A stretch of DNA of 64,000 nt from Pseudoneurospora amorphoporcata (lineage: Eukaryota; Ascomycota; Sordariomycetes; Sordariales; Sordariaceae): NCBI GenBank assembly GCA_033297205.1, contig MU859098.1, positions 62,001 to 126,000 of the forward strand. Direction: 5' to 3'. The translations under genes were made by a program, and so were the position numbers. Positions 13,095-23,500 of the stretch are shown piece after piece (within the stretch, counting starts at the first letter, position 1; each line of letters begins with the position of its first letter). The notes under the pieces were generated by a model, which saw only the letters and a program-made list of their open reading frames with translations, had not been told where the DNA came from and ran no database searches.

Positions 13095-14300
13095 CTATAC
13101 AGGTGTGCATGGCCCAGTGGCCTGACACTTTGCCTCCTCCATTTCCTTTTCTTTCCTGTACATATAGCTAAATTCGTTTGCTTCCTCTTCATGCTTTGTT
13201 CCCTTCTTTATACTATTGTCGGCCTTGACGTTTTTCTGTCCCTCAACCTCTTCGTTCTTCTTGTTGTCACAGTCCGTTGTGTCATCCGCTGTGTCGTCCT
13301 TCACGTTGTTTTCCTCCTCTGCCTTCTCTACTGCTTCCTTTTCGGCCCTCTTTCTGCGTGCCCTTCTCTCCCGTCTCTCTTGTCTAGCCCGCTCTTTTGC
13401 TTTTTCAATACGCCTCACCTCCTTCAACTTGATCTCTTTTTCCCTCCTCTTTCGTTCCCTCTCTTGGCGTCGAATTCTCCTCTCCTCCCTGGCAATTGCC
13501 TCTTTCTCCTCTCTCTTCTCATCTCCCCTCATCGCCCACTCCAGCGTCTCCCTCCGGATCTGCTGGAGCTTTTCAAGTGTTTTGGGTATTCCCCCACTTC
13601 GATCCTCATCTCCTCCCAAAGCGCGGCAAAGCATCACCAATTCCTCCCTATCCAGCATGTCCGCATTCACCCCCTCGCCATCAGCGTCGACGCCATCATC
13701 ATTACCAAGTAGAAACTCGCCCGGCACCTCCCCAGCATCAACCGGCGTCGTCCATCCTCGGAGGTTCTTGTACCTCTAGTAAGCAAGAACGATTCCGAGA
13801 GATTGTGTTGCTTCATACTCCTCAACCTCCGGGTCCATGTCAACGTTGGCAGTGGCAGAGTACTTTTCGTAGTACTTACGGCATGTTGGACAGAAGCCGA
13901 ATTGGATCTCAGTTATCGTCATCAATGGCCGGCCGCAAGTAGTCTGCGCTCTTGCTGAACGGGAGTTTTGGACTAGGATGTCGATCCAGCTGCAGAAGAC
14001 GTCGTTTCTCTTTCGTTGTTGGACTTGGGAGTATTGGATCGAGGAGAGGAGAGTTGGAAGTTCATCCCGAGAGATGTCGTTGATTTCGGTCCGCTTGGTG
14101 GGATTGGAGCGCTTAGATGTCCTGGAGTGCTTGGATGTCCTGGAATGCTTGGTTGTCGATCTCTGGGAAGAAGATGCACAGGAACTGATGCCATCACTGG
14201 CAACGTCGCTGGGGACATCACTGGTGATATCGCTGTCATCGCCATCGTGACAGGCGGTGCCGCTGTGGGTACCATAGCGGGAAAATCCCCAGGGCAACAA
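13095..14300 (-). pseudogene. Family B locus 1: Cys-rich domain plus charged coiled-coil tail, 5' end cut by a MITE
   Basis: Read as complement(13095..13756, 13880..14300) with a 123-nt intron (GTAAGT at 13879, AG at 13757, branch-like GCTTAC). The frames join as ...FGFCPTC-R-WTTPVDAGE... . The first exon holds a Ser/Thr/Lys-rich linker with a tandem KHSRTS repeat, then C-x2-W, TTCGRP and EIQFGFCPTC. That last motif is shared with the loci at 46625 and 47569. The second exon encodes about 110 residues of Arg/Glu/Lys-rich coiled coil (REERRIRRQERER type). No in-frame ATG starts the first exon. The expected family N-terminus, M-C-N-W...S-V-C-G-H, lies at 14943-14881 beyond a 576-bp MITE. If the MITE is not spliced out, the gene is broken; the tail could still start at ATG 13658 (187 residues). 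Function unknown; the paired Cys/His suggest metal binding. Confidence 0.5.
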
Positions 14301-14873
14301 GCCTTGAAGGGGGTTTCAATGCTTGGAGTTTGACAAGCCTTGTTAATTTGACAAGCGTTGTCGCCCAGGGGAGGCCTCTGATTGGTTGAATTCCGGTCCG
14401 CTATAAACGGCTGCTAAAGATCCTAAAATTCTACAACCCCAAAGTGACGATGGTTCTTTCCCGAATAGAAACGCTACTACCCTATATCAAAGGAAAAAAC
14501 GAAGTCCGCCTTTAATCAATTGGGCTAGTGGCTCAATGGTTATTGTCGTCGCTTTCTTTCTTAGGATCGTCAGTTCGATTCCAAATGGCGACAGCTTTTT
14601 TTCGCGCGAAAAGTTTCGCGCGGATGAAGTGTACGTGAATACCTCATTCGGATTTCGAAGCCGAAGTCTTATACTACTACTAAAATTAGGGACCTTTGTA
14701 GCGACCTTCTAGAAGGTCCTTATAGGGGTCTTTTAACTTTTACCTTTTTACACCCAAATCCGACCAATCAGAGGCCTTCCTCAACCAACAGTGCTGGTTC
14801 TTATAACAAGGCTTGGCCAGTTAACTTGCCTAACATTTGAGCCAAGCCTTGAGCCCCCCCCCAAAGCCTTGTA
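14298..14873. mobile_element. MITE with long imperfect terminal inverted repeats
   Basis: The ends are inverted copies: ACAAGCCTTGAAGGGGG at the left and, reverse-complemented, ACAAGGCTTTGGGGGGG at the right. Further in, AAGCCTTGTTA and AGGCCTCTGATTGGT on the left match the reverse complement of the right arm (14761-14820). The inverted arms span roughly 95-110 bp. There is no transposase. It sits between the two pieces of a family B gene. A target-site duplication could not be fixed by eye. Confidence 0.65.
14522..14602 (+). ncRNA. tRNA-like pol III unit inside the MITE
   Basis: An A box (TGGCTCAATGG, 14529-14539), a B box (GTTCGATTC, 14573-14581) and a T7 terminator (14596-14602) are spaced as in a tRNA gene. 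The D and anticodon arms do not pair well, so it is not a functional tRNA. Right after the T run is a perfect 9-bp hairpin, CGCGCGAAA/TTTCGCGCG (14603-14622). It could be a decayed tRNA or a tRNA-derived SINE head. Confidence 0.35.
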
Positions 14874-14880
14874 AGCTTCC

Positions 14881-14943
14881 TCATAGTACCGCTACGGTAA
14901 CATGTCCACAGACAGAATGCACGGTCTTGATCCAGTTGCACAT
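14881..14943 (-). pseudogene. Detached N-terminus of family B locus 1
   Basis: The ATG at 14943 opens a 20-residue frame with M-C-N-W-I-K-T-V-H-S-V-C-G-H, closed by TGA at 14881. This is the family B signature start (compare MCFFIHETHTICGH at 47569 and MCTFTRTAYKMCGH at 56151). The rest of the protein lies on the same strand beyond the MITE. The fragment is too short to be a protein and marks the pre-insertion 5' end. A GTAGCG or GTACTA donor could in principle splice across the MITE. Confidence 0.55.
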
Positions 14944-15548
14944 GATGCCTAAGGTAGTAGGTCCCTATGGTTGAAGGAGTTGTCATTGATATGGAGACGT
15001 GTACTTCAAGGTGGTGGAGGGCTTGATTTTGATGACTTACGGCTGGTATGATTTCTATCAAGTGCGGGTGTAATGAGCTGATGATGTCCGACGGAGGTGT
15101 GTTGTGGTGATGATGCAAAAGGAAGAACGCCTCAACCTAGAACGACGTTGGAACCGAGGGATAAGAACCGCATTGAGAACTTCAACAGTCGCTTGGAGTT
15201 CACGCTGTTTTCCAGCTGTTCAGTGTTCACGGTCTAGTCGTCACGGCGACGAGCGTCGTTGTTATCTGAACAGCATGGCTGTCTATGATGGTGGTTCGAC
15301 TTAGGATCACAGGTTGATACTAGTCCAGTATACATGGAGAACCGCATGGGTATACACCGGTCATTGGCAATTCGGAGAGACATAGATGACGGACTGAAGC
15401 ACATGGTGGCTCTACTGCCGTATTTTCCTTGAAAGGAAGTGATGATTGATCATCATGAGTGTTTACAAGTATTGGATGGCTAGGTACCTTAGCCGTCGGA
15501 CTCAGAGACAGATTCTCGAGATTAGCATAGAGGTCAGGACACTTTCGT
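14944..15548. other. Intergenic
   Basis: Upstream of family B locus 1. I see no supported gene, RNA or repeat. Short frames lack domains. Confidence 0.4.
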
Positions 15549-16060
15549 CTAGGTCTGAACTACTGTGACTCTGATGTGTTGAAGGGGTAACAAACGAGGG
15601 TGCCGTAGATATATTTGATGGACTTCCCGACTGGGCTTGGTGCGTCCGGGCTGTGTTGAAGGAAGCTGTTGAGGCCTCTGATGGACTGGAGGTCCTCCTG
15701 ACCAGTTGAGCTGCGTTTTGGCGGTGTGGAAGGGCAACGCCGGTGAGTTTAGGGTGCCGGACGTGCTGTTGCTGTTAGACGAAGACGCAATAGGCCAATT
15801 GGATTGATTCTCGAAAAAGGCCAGGCGCTCCTTGAAGGAAATGGTCTGTGGTCGGACGGGTTGGGGGCTGAGCCATGCAGGAGTCCGAGGGCTTGAAGGG
15901 ACTTCAACCGTAGGTACCTAAGTGAGGGCTAAACTAAGTCCTCTTTCTGGAAATGCGGCTCCTTCATTACCGGTCTCTCGGGTCTGTCGTCTTCCGAAAC
16001 AAAGGTACCTGTACCTCTAAGCATGTATTCGGTCTTACTGGGAACCTCCTTTGGCTCCAT
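15549..16060 (-). CDS. Small two-exon protein of unknown function (possible)
   Basis: Modelled as complement(15549..15917, 15971..16060), 152 residues. The 53-nt intron (GTAATG donor, CTTAG acceptor) removes an in-frame TAG and joins ...DDRPERP to VPTVEVPSSPRTPAW in phase 0, which reads smoothly. The protein is Pro/Ser-rich with a short helical block QTISFKERLAFFENQSN. A later LPFHTAKTQL resembles the SYHTAKTHL block of family A, so it may be a distant relative. The last 35 residues read better in another frame (an S/T-rich GSPSNISTAPSF stretch), so the 3' end may be frameshifted. Not recognised. Confidence 0.35.
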
Positions 16061-16319
16061 CTGGTACAAAGCTGCCTGCTGCTGAGTGTGTTGAAGTTGC
16101 CCTAGGTTGGTTGAAGTTATTGAACTTCTTTAGCCTCGGTTATCCTAATCCGACACAGGACGGGCGACGCCCAACTTAGCCTTTGGCTCAGAAGTTGACG
16201 TAAGCCGGATAATCGGAGTAAACGCACGGCGAAGTTCGTTTAGTATATGGATCTCCTGTGGAAGCTGGATTCGTTTGAAATTGGATAATGAAGACAGCGA
16301 CCGGTGTAGCTAAGACTCA

Positions 16320-16710
16320 AGACGGGCACTCAAGACACCCGAGGGAACAAAGATTGTTAGAGGTTTTGGTATATATATACCTTACCTATGACGCGGTTGA
16401 GCTATCATCCTTAAGGCAAAACATGCTTTTCTAGAACGACGAAGGCATAATAAATAGTTATAGTACGCCATCGCCATCGTGACATTTGTCTTTCACGGTG
16501 TGCAAACAAAACAAAAACCATAATAAGTTTTCGGCAACGTCTACACCCAATAACACACTGTTTGACATCAATCCGATGATATACTGACCCAAACTCGATA
16601 CCACAGACCAATTGCCCCTTTATAACATTGCAACAACAACAAAAGAAGAGCATCAATGAGGTGACAAAAGGATTGCGGAAAAAAAGCAAAAGCAAAAAAG
16701 CAAAAAGAGA
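16320..16710 (-). repeat. 5S-associated repeat, copy 1
   Basis: About 390 bp, clearly homologous to 26277-26718. Both share the GTTAGAGGTTTTGGTATATATATACC-type block and ATAACACACTGTTT, and end in the pol III terminator T-runs next to a 5S sequence. Differences are largely C/T and G/A, as RIP would give. In both copies the repeat lies immediately 3' of a 5S unit in the 5S orientation. Confidence 0.65.
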
Positions 16711-16829
16711 ACATACAACACCAGGGATTCGCTGGTCGTCACCGACCCAACTACTAGTCTGGCCCTCACTAAGCTTGTGTATGGGAGTGAGAAGGATATC
16801 AATCGGGTCTTTTAATCACGTGGTAGGGT
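16711..16829 (-). pseudogene. 5S rRNA pseudogene
   Basis: The 3' half (16711-16770) matches the complete 5S genes at 48901 and 26719, including GGGCCAGACTAGTAGTTGGG and the CCCTGGTGTTGTATGT end. The 5' half has diverged beyond what base pairing would tolerate. T-rich terminators follow. Either a 5S pseudogene or a divergent 5S type. Confidence 0.65.
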
Positions 16830-18259
16830 CAAAAAACTGAACAATCACCTCCCGTATCAAATCGTTCGTTACGGAGGCATTACGGTGAGTGTGGAGGCGG
16901 CGCTAAAGAGATTAATACAATTGGGCAGATTACGAGAAAAGTTGACCGTTCTGAAACACCGAAGTTGCATTTCCAGGTTGGTCTTACCTTACTATTGCTA
17001 GCGCAGCCGCCCCTTGATAGAGAATCGATTGGCTGAACGAGCTTCAGTCCCGTTAAGCACACGGCCACACCATCCAGGAGCATGACTGGGCATGACTGTA
17101 CTCAGTGCCAGCTCACCCCCTTCAACTTAGACTTACTTTTGAAGCAGTGATCCACTATGACAAACTGATCACGATAGACCTCCTTCATGTACCTGCCTTA
17201 ACCTATCTTCTTCATCTGCCTGAATTAGCCCACCTCTTCCCTTCCATCCTGGCATGTCATAACCATGGTGGTTGGCTTGCAACAAACTGCCGGCGCAGCC
17301 GCCAACACCTTTGTAGACGAGTTGCTTGCGGCGTCGATGATAGCTATGATGCTGGATACGAGACTGATGATGTCCACCCCGGACGTTTTCGCACGGGTGT
17401 CGTTGCAGACCCGAGATTCGAACAGATGAGGGGCGTTGAGGAGTGTCGTCAACACTTGATGGATAACAGTACCAGAGTGTCGCCTAGAGTGATCCCGGTT
17501 GTGTTTGGAAACTGAGGAGAGTGAAGCTCAAGTTGGGGGAAGGTGGCGGTCAGCGACCACAACGTGTCGTTGCGAGAAAAGTTGGATGGGAGGAGGTAGA
17601 AGGACGCACATTGGAAAGGACTGGAGTTGATGATACCTGATAGGATGGACTGTTAGTGCTCGGCGAGGACATGGACGTCAAGTGGAAAGGAATGATGAGG
17701 ATGGCAATTGGTAGGACGTACTGTTCTGTATGTCATTTGGATTTGAGATTCGGAACTGTTGGAGGATGTTATCCGGTTTGGACTTGATGGGGGGTTTTGG
17801 TCCATGTCCGGCTCAGGAGCTATCGCGTTTATAGTCACAATGATCGTGCTCACGGCGTTGGTATTTCGTGCCGTTTCCCGTCTTCCGTCGGTGGTAGCTA
17901 TATCGGTGTAGTTGCACCAGAACTCCAACTACGCGGCTAATGCTTTCATAAAAGCAAGAAAACACACAGATAGAGCGCAACACCCAAAGAAAAATAAAAG
18001 GATCTCCTTCAAACACCCTCCATTACCCGCACAACAGGACCTCCAGCCCATTAAAGTTTAATTCATTGCCTAAAGCCCATCGCGCTATATCACAGAGACC
18101 ACGGGCACGGGAGAATTGGGTCGCAACGACACGCGCGACAGGACGGGCGCAGTTGCTCAAAATCGCTCAAGAGTATTGTACGCATCAATTCACCCTCAAG
18201 CAGAGAAGACGGCTAGATCTGCTACGATCCCAAGTATTTGGTCGCACTTTCGAAATTAC
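16830..18259. other. Intergenic, no convincing gene
   Basis: No gene I can support. One short plus-strand frame from 17264 (ATAACCATGG context, 54 residues beginning MVVGLQQTAGAA) has a good start context but no recognised domain. It may be a small protein or an exon. Confidence 0.35.
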
Positions 18260-19354
18260 TCAGGCATCAGAAACACCCACGTTCCTTTTCCTCTCCTGCC
18301 TATATCCCCAGAGGACTTGCCAAGCCAAGACGGCAAGTGGAATGCCGAGAATTAGGGCACCGGCCACTAGCCAAGCTAGTATTACAGCGGCAGAGAACAC
18401 CCAAAACGCCCGACCCATCTTCTGCAGCCCAGAGTCGCCCAGTCCAGAAAACCATGGGTCATCCGCCGGCACCGCGAGGACAACCTGCATCGATGACAGG
18501 GCGAGGGACACGCTGGCAAACAGGAAAAGCAGAGGCACCGTCGCCCTCGCTACGAAGTCGCCAGTTGACCAGTGAGGAATCTCATAGAACCACATTGTGC
18601 TGGCGTGCTGGGGACGGAAGATTCGGACGGCCCAGTTCAGTCGTGAGAGTCGTAGCTGTCCGTAGTGATAGCGCCTTGCAACTTGCTCGTCGGTGACATG
18701 ACGGAAGTAGCTGATAAACTTGGACCATTGAAGCCAGTCCTGCACATCGTCGGGCATTAGGTGAGCGTCTTTTGCCAACGCAAAGTCCAGGCGATGCGGT
18801 ACGAGCAACGCATACGACCGCAAAAATCCCATTGCAACTGAACGGTCAAAGGCTACAGAGCCGGAGTGAGAGGACTGCTTGGGGTTATGTACAGTCGACT
18901 CTCCTGCCGGCGGCTGCAAATATATCGCCCAAAAGTCGTGGTTAAGCAAAAACGCCGGAATAGGCTTGATGTAGATCTTGTCCCGGTGCCAGACGAGATG
19001 AAGTCTCGGGTCTTCAGTAGGAACAATGCGTCGGCCTTTAACCTCTTGTGTATGGAGCGGGTCGATGCTCTGGCCGGACCTCCTAGCAACAAGCCACAGT
19101 CTCTCGTAGAGCTCGTCGAGCAATGATGTCGTTAGTTGACCTGAGAGATGAGCGCGAACGTCTTCAGGAAGAAGACTGACGGCGGGGTCTCCTGGCACAT
19201 GCGTGATTGGCTCGATGGCGACGTCTCCTGGAACATGCGTGATGTGCGCTGGCTCGATAACGACGTCTCGAACCGTCGCGTCGGGATATAGACTTAGACG
19301 GTCTCTATTGGGAGCGTACAATAAAGGAAAAGGTGCCTGAGAAAAATTAGACAT
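18260..19354 (-). CDS. DUF6601-like fungal membrane protein
   Basis: Single exon, 364 residues from ATG 19354. An N-terminal region carries a duplicated ITHVPGD motif. The central block, with PRLHLVWHRDKIYIKPIPAF and LLNHDFW, then GFLRSYALLVPHRLDF and WLQWSKFISYF, matches my recollection of fungal family DUF6601. The C-terminal third has two hydrophobic stretches that look like membrane helices (VPLLFLFASVSLALSSM and AAVILAWLVAGALILGIP), then a basic tail. So it is probably an integral membrane protein with a large N-terminal cytosolic part. Molecular function is unknown. It is divergent from the NLR gene about 1 kb away. Confidence 0.7.
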   Translation of the reverse strand: MSNFSQAPFPLLYAPNRDRLSLYPDATVRDVVIEPAHITHVPGDVAIEPITHVPGDPAVSLLPEDVRAHLSGQLTTSLLDELYERLWLVARRSGQSIDPLHTQEVKGRRIVPTEDPRLHLVWHRDKIYIKPIPAFLLNHDFWAIYLQPPAGESTVHNPKQSSHSGSVAFDRSVAMGFLRSYALLVPHRLDFALAKDAHLMPDDVQDWLQWSKFISYFRHVTDEQVARRYHYGQLRLSRLNWAVRIFRPQHASTMWFYEIPHWSTGDFVARATVPLLFLFASVSLALSSMQVVLAVPADDPWFSGLGDSGLQKMGRAFWVFSAAVILAWLVAGALILGIPLAVLAWQVLWGYRQERKRNVGVSDA

Positions 19355-20346
19355 TGTACTCAGATTAACAGTGTTGTGACAACACGATTCAGGGCACAAG
19401 CAGGGCTGGGCCAAAAGAAGTCGATATGAATAAATCAATAATAATAAAAGCTAAACAGTAGAAAAGAGGAAGTGGCCGAAGGCCGGCGAACGAGGTGCGC
19501 CTTAAAATAGGTGCGCGAGTTCTGCCGGGCCTGACCACCCAAAAGCCGAGCCACGACGCCAATACCATGGCAAGTGTGATGAATTGGCTATGGAAAGGCA
19601 GCGGGAGAGCTGTGTAAGGTTGGGAAAGAGCACTCCACCCAGATTTTCCATTGTCGTTGTATTTAAGGAGGATTGGCACACCTCTTCCTCTTCTTCCACC
19701 AGACCAATCCAATTGTCAATTTCTCTTCATTGGTTCCAACCCAGATCTCAGCAGCCTAACTTCGCAGAGGCCAACCGCAGGCTACAGCTAGCTGTCAGAT
19801 GTGACCGTGCAGAATTGATTGATAATAGAAACTAGGTAATAGGGGGGGCTGGGAGGCTATCCCAGATTGAGTATACCTAGCCAGAAACCCAGATCTCCAC
19901 CCCCTAATCTGACACTAGCCGCCTGGCGACTTCAGCTGCCAAACGGCACGCCACGCCCACGAAGTTGACAACAAATTGACGCGCCACCCAGTCATATTAT
20001 GCCCATGCATCTCAAATTCATCAAGAACCACGGAGAGCTATCATTGTGACGGCGCGGCTTAGCCGCTAGAGGTAGTTGTTCTGTTCTGGCGCAGTGGCCC
20101 CACCAGGATCTGGAATATCCTTCGCGTGCCAAACCTATTCTTGTATCTTAGACTTTCTTCCCTATCTTTCGATCTTCATTCAATAGTAGGGTCATTGTCC
20201 CTTTGTCGCATTCCTTCCCTCTATTCGCCGTAACAATCATCGCTATCATCGCCTACGCAAGCTGGCGACCGGCGCCACAGCTTAACCGACAAATAACAGA
20301 TGATTCGGCAAAGCGGGCCGACCCTGCTTCAAAGAAGCGAGCCGCC
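19355..20346. promoter_or_regulatory. Intergenic region between divergent DUF6601-like and NLR genes
   Basis: About 1 kb with no credible gene. CT-rich tracts occur at 19680-19740 and 20150-20220, the second just upstream of the probable NLR start region. It could serve as a bidirectional promoter. Confidence 0.35.
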
Positions 20347-20526
20347 ATGGACCTTGCCGCAACTGCATATCTCCTTACCTTTCTACTTTCGCTGGCGTTC
20401 CTCTACGACCAATATACGAGGAGAATCCCGACTCGGCTCGACCCTAGGCAAGCTCCAAAATCTAGGTCCGGGCTTGTTCCGGCAGGCGATAACAGTTCAC
20501 CAGCACAGGCTGGTGGAGTTGAGTAG
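20347..20526 (+). CDS. Possible membrane-anchor exon at the NLR 5' end
   Basis: The ATG at 20347 has an ideal context (GCCGCCATGG) and opens 59 residues with one hydrophobic helix (ATAYLLTFLLSLAFLY) and a basic flank (DQYTRRIPTRLDPRQAPKSR), closed by a TGA/TAG-rich end. The coding signal then seems to move to another frame (RNPLALC, to 20551) and to a third frame at 20553 where the hydrolase begins. Unrecognised introns or two small frameshifts could link them, giving the NLR an N-terminal membrane anchor. Otherwise it is a separate small ORF. Confidence 0.35.
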   Translation: MDLAATAYLLTFLLSLAFLYDQYTRRIPTRLDPRQAPKSRSGLVPAGDNSSPAQAGGVE

Positions 20527-20552
20527 GCGCAATCCGCTGGCTCTCTGTTAGA

Positions 20553-23500
20553 ATGAGTACTGACAAAAGCAGTATCATCTTCGTACTCGGCCTGGGATCC
20601 AACCCCGATACGACATGGCGAGCGAAGAGACCTGCAGAGATGGGACTTGCGGCAACGGCCGATGCACCAAAAGATACGACGCCCGAGACCAATCAGTTCG
20701 TGAACTGGGTCAGCGACTTCCTTCTCAATGATTTACCTCACGCAATCCGCCGAGAAGTTCGCATCTTCTATTATAACTACGACTCATACTGGCAGAGGGA
20801 TGCATTGCATACACGGCTAGAGCTCCTTGGGAAAGGGCTTCTAGAACACATCAGGGGGATCCGCATAACCGAGGCGGTAAGCATGATGAGTGATCCGACC
20901 TTAGAGTACTACTAACGACCCCAGGAGCGAAACCGGGACCTGATCTTCGTGGCATATAGCTACGGCGGCCTGGTGGTCAAGCAGGTAGGTTGACTGGCGG
21001 TCTCTAAAGTGGGGTGGGCTGAGCTAATCGTTCTAGACACTCGTTGAAGCCCAGAGGAATCGAGACCATAATCATATCAACCGAGACCTTAACCAAATCG
21101 CCGAACACACCAAGGGGATTCTCTTTTTGGGCACGCCACATCATGGGTCTAGCCTCAGTAGATTGGGTTGGTGGATAGCGCAAGCTCTCCAGCCACTCGG
21201 GTCGAACCCCTCCATCTTAGCCAACCTAGACTGCAATTCAATTCCGCTATTCGACTTGCACAGCGACTTCACAGAGATTACTCGGGACGACTGGTATATA
21301 TTTAACTTTTTCGAGCAACGGCCAATACAGATTTTCCGGTTCTGGTTAATTCGGTGGGAACTATTTGTAAGTAAGCTCCCTTAGTAGGGGCGGGGGGTAC
21401 TAATAGCAGTTATAGGGTGTTCGCGAACAATCCGCTACATATCATGGATCAAAGGTCCGAAATATTCCTCTCTCAGTCGACCATTACGGGCTGAACAAAT
21501 TTGCGACAAGAAGTGAAAGTTACAAAATTATACTTTCGAAAATCGAGGAAGTAATTGTATCCCGGTCTCGCTCGAAGAAGCCTCACTTGGAAACGTCGCC
21601 GCCACCGTCCGCGACCATCCCCTTCTCCCGCGACCGCGACTTCGTCAACCGCGGAGACATTCTCGACCAGATCGACCAGCGATGTTTGGAGCCGGCTGCT
21701 CGGGTTGCGCTCGTAGGCCTGGGCGGTGTCGGCAAGTCGCAGCTGGCCATCGAGTTCGCCCACCGGATCGCCGCGCGGCACCCAGACACGTGGGTGTTCT
21801 GGGTCCATGCCGGCACGCAGGCGCGGGTCGATGAGGGCTTCCGGGCGATTGCCGACGCCGCCGAGCTGCCCCGTCGGAACGACCCCGAGGCCAACATCCC
21901 ACAGCTTGTTTACGGCTGGCTGTGCAACGAACGGAACGGCAAGTGGGTTATAGTCCTTGATAGTGCCGACGACCACGGCGTGTTCTTCGGCGCTGGCAGT
22001 AACCTTGAACGATATCTTCCGCAGAGCCCAAACGGGTTTCTTCTTGTTACAACACGTGATAAGGATCTAGCTTCTAGGCTAGTAGGGGGGGACAAGAATA
22101 CAATCGAGATCGGGCCAATGGCGCAGAGTGATGCTCTGTTGCTCCTGGAGAAGAAGCTGGGATCGCTTTCGGATACTAATATAGCGGTAGATCTCGTACG
22201 GGCGCTCGACCTTGTGCCGCTTGCCATCAGCCAAGCTGCCGCGTACATACAGGCCAGAGCGCCGCGGAGCTCGCCCGAGAAGTACCTAACCGAGTTCCGA
22301 AAGAGCGAGCGGAATCGGAGCAAGCTTCTGCAATATGATGGTGGCGACCTGCGGCGGGACGGAGGGGCGTCTAACGCGATACTTACGACGTGGCAGATAT
22401 CCTTTGACCACATCCGGTCCAAGCAGCGCTCTGCGGCGAATCTACTGTCGCTTATGAGCTTCTTTGACCGACAAGGTATCCCTGGATGGGTGCTAAACCC
22501 TTCGAGAGTTGCGCAGGACGGAATGCAAGCAATAGGTCTAGACGACACCGTAGACGTGGAGTCGGACGATAGCAGCCAGAGCACAGACAGTGATATAGAC
22601 GATGCTAGCTTTGAAGATGATGTGGAAATGCTAAGGAACTACTGTCTCATTACCGCGGACGAGACAGAGGACAAATTTGAGATGCACGGGCTCGTGCAGC
22701 TGTCGACTAGGAGGTGGCTAAAAAGGTATAGGCAGGAGAAGACGTTCAGGCAGCAGTACATCGAGCGGATGGCAGCTTCATTCCCAACGGGCGAGTTCGA
22801 GAACTGGGCTATATGTCGGACCCTCTTTGCGCACGCCCGAGTGGCCTCGGATTATCGACCTAGCGAGAATACGGTCGAATCATGGGCGATTCTTTTGCAC
22901 AACGGGGGATGGTACGCGTGGTCGCAAGGGAGATATGAAGATGCACAGCAGATGCTGGACAAGGCGAGGAAGGTACGCGAAAAGAGGTTGGGAAAGGACG
23001 ATGTGGCGACTCTCTCGAGCACGTCATTACTTGCATCAGTATTTCGAGATGGAGGACTATGGAAGGAGGCCGAGGAGCTGGATGTGCAGGTGATGGAGAT
23101 TCGCAAGGCGAAGCTCGGGGCCGATCATCCCTCGACGCTGACGAACATGAATAACCTAGCGTCGACGTTTTGTAACCAGGGCCGGTGGGAGGAGGCTGAG
23201 AAGCTGTTTGTACAGGTGATAGAGATTCGTAAGGCGAAGCTCGGGGCCAATCATCCCGACACGCTGAGCAGCATGGCCAACCTGGCGTTAACGTATAGGA
23301 AGCAAGGCCGGTGGGACGAGGCCGAGAAGCTGTTTGTACAGGTGATAGAGACGAGCAAGGCGAAGCTCGGGGCCGATCATCCCGATACGCTAAGCAGCAT
23401 GGGCAACCTGGCGTCGACGTATAGGAACCAAGGCCGGTGGGACGAGGCCGAGAAGCTGGAGGTGCAGGTGATGGAGACTCGTAAGGCGAAGCTCGGGGCC

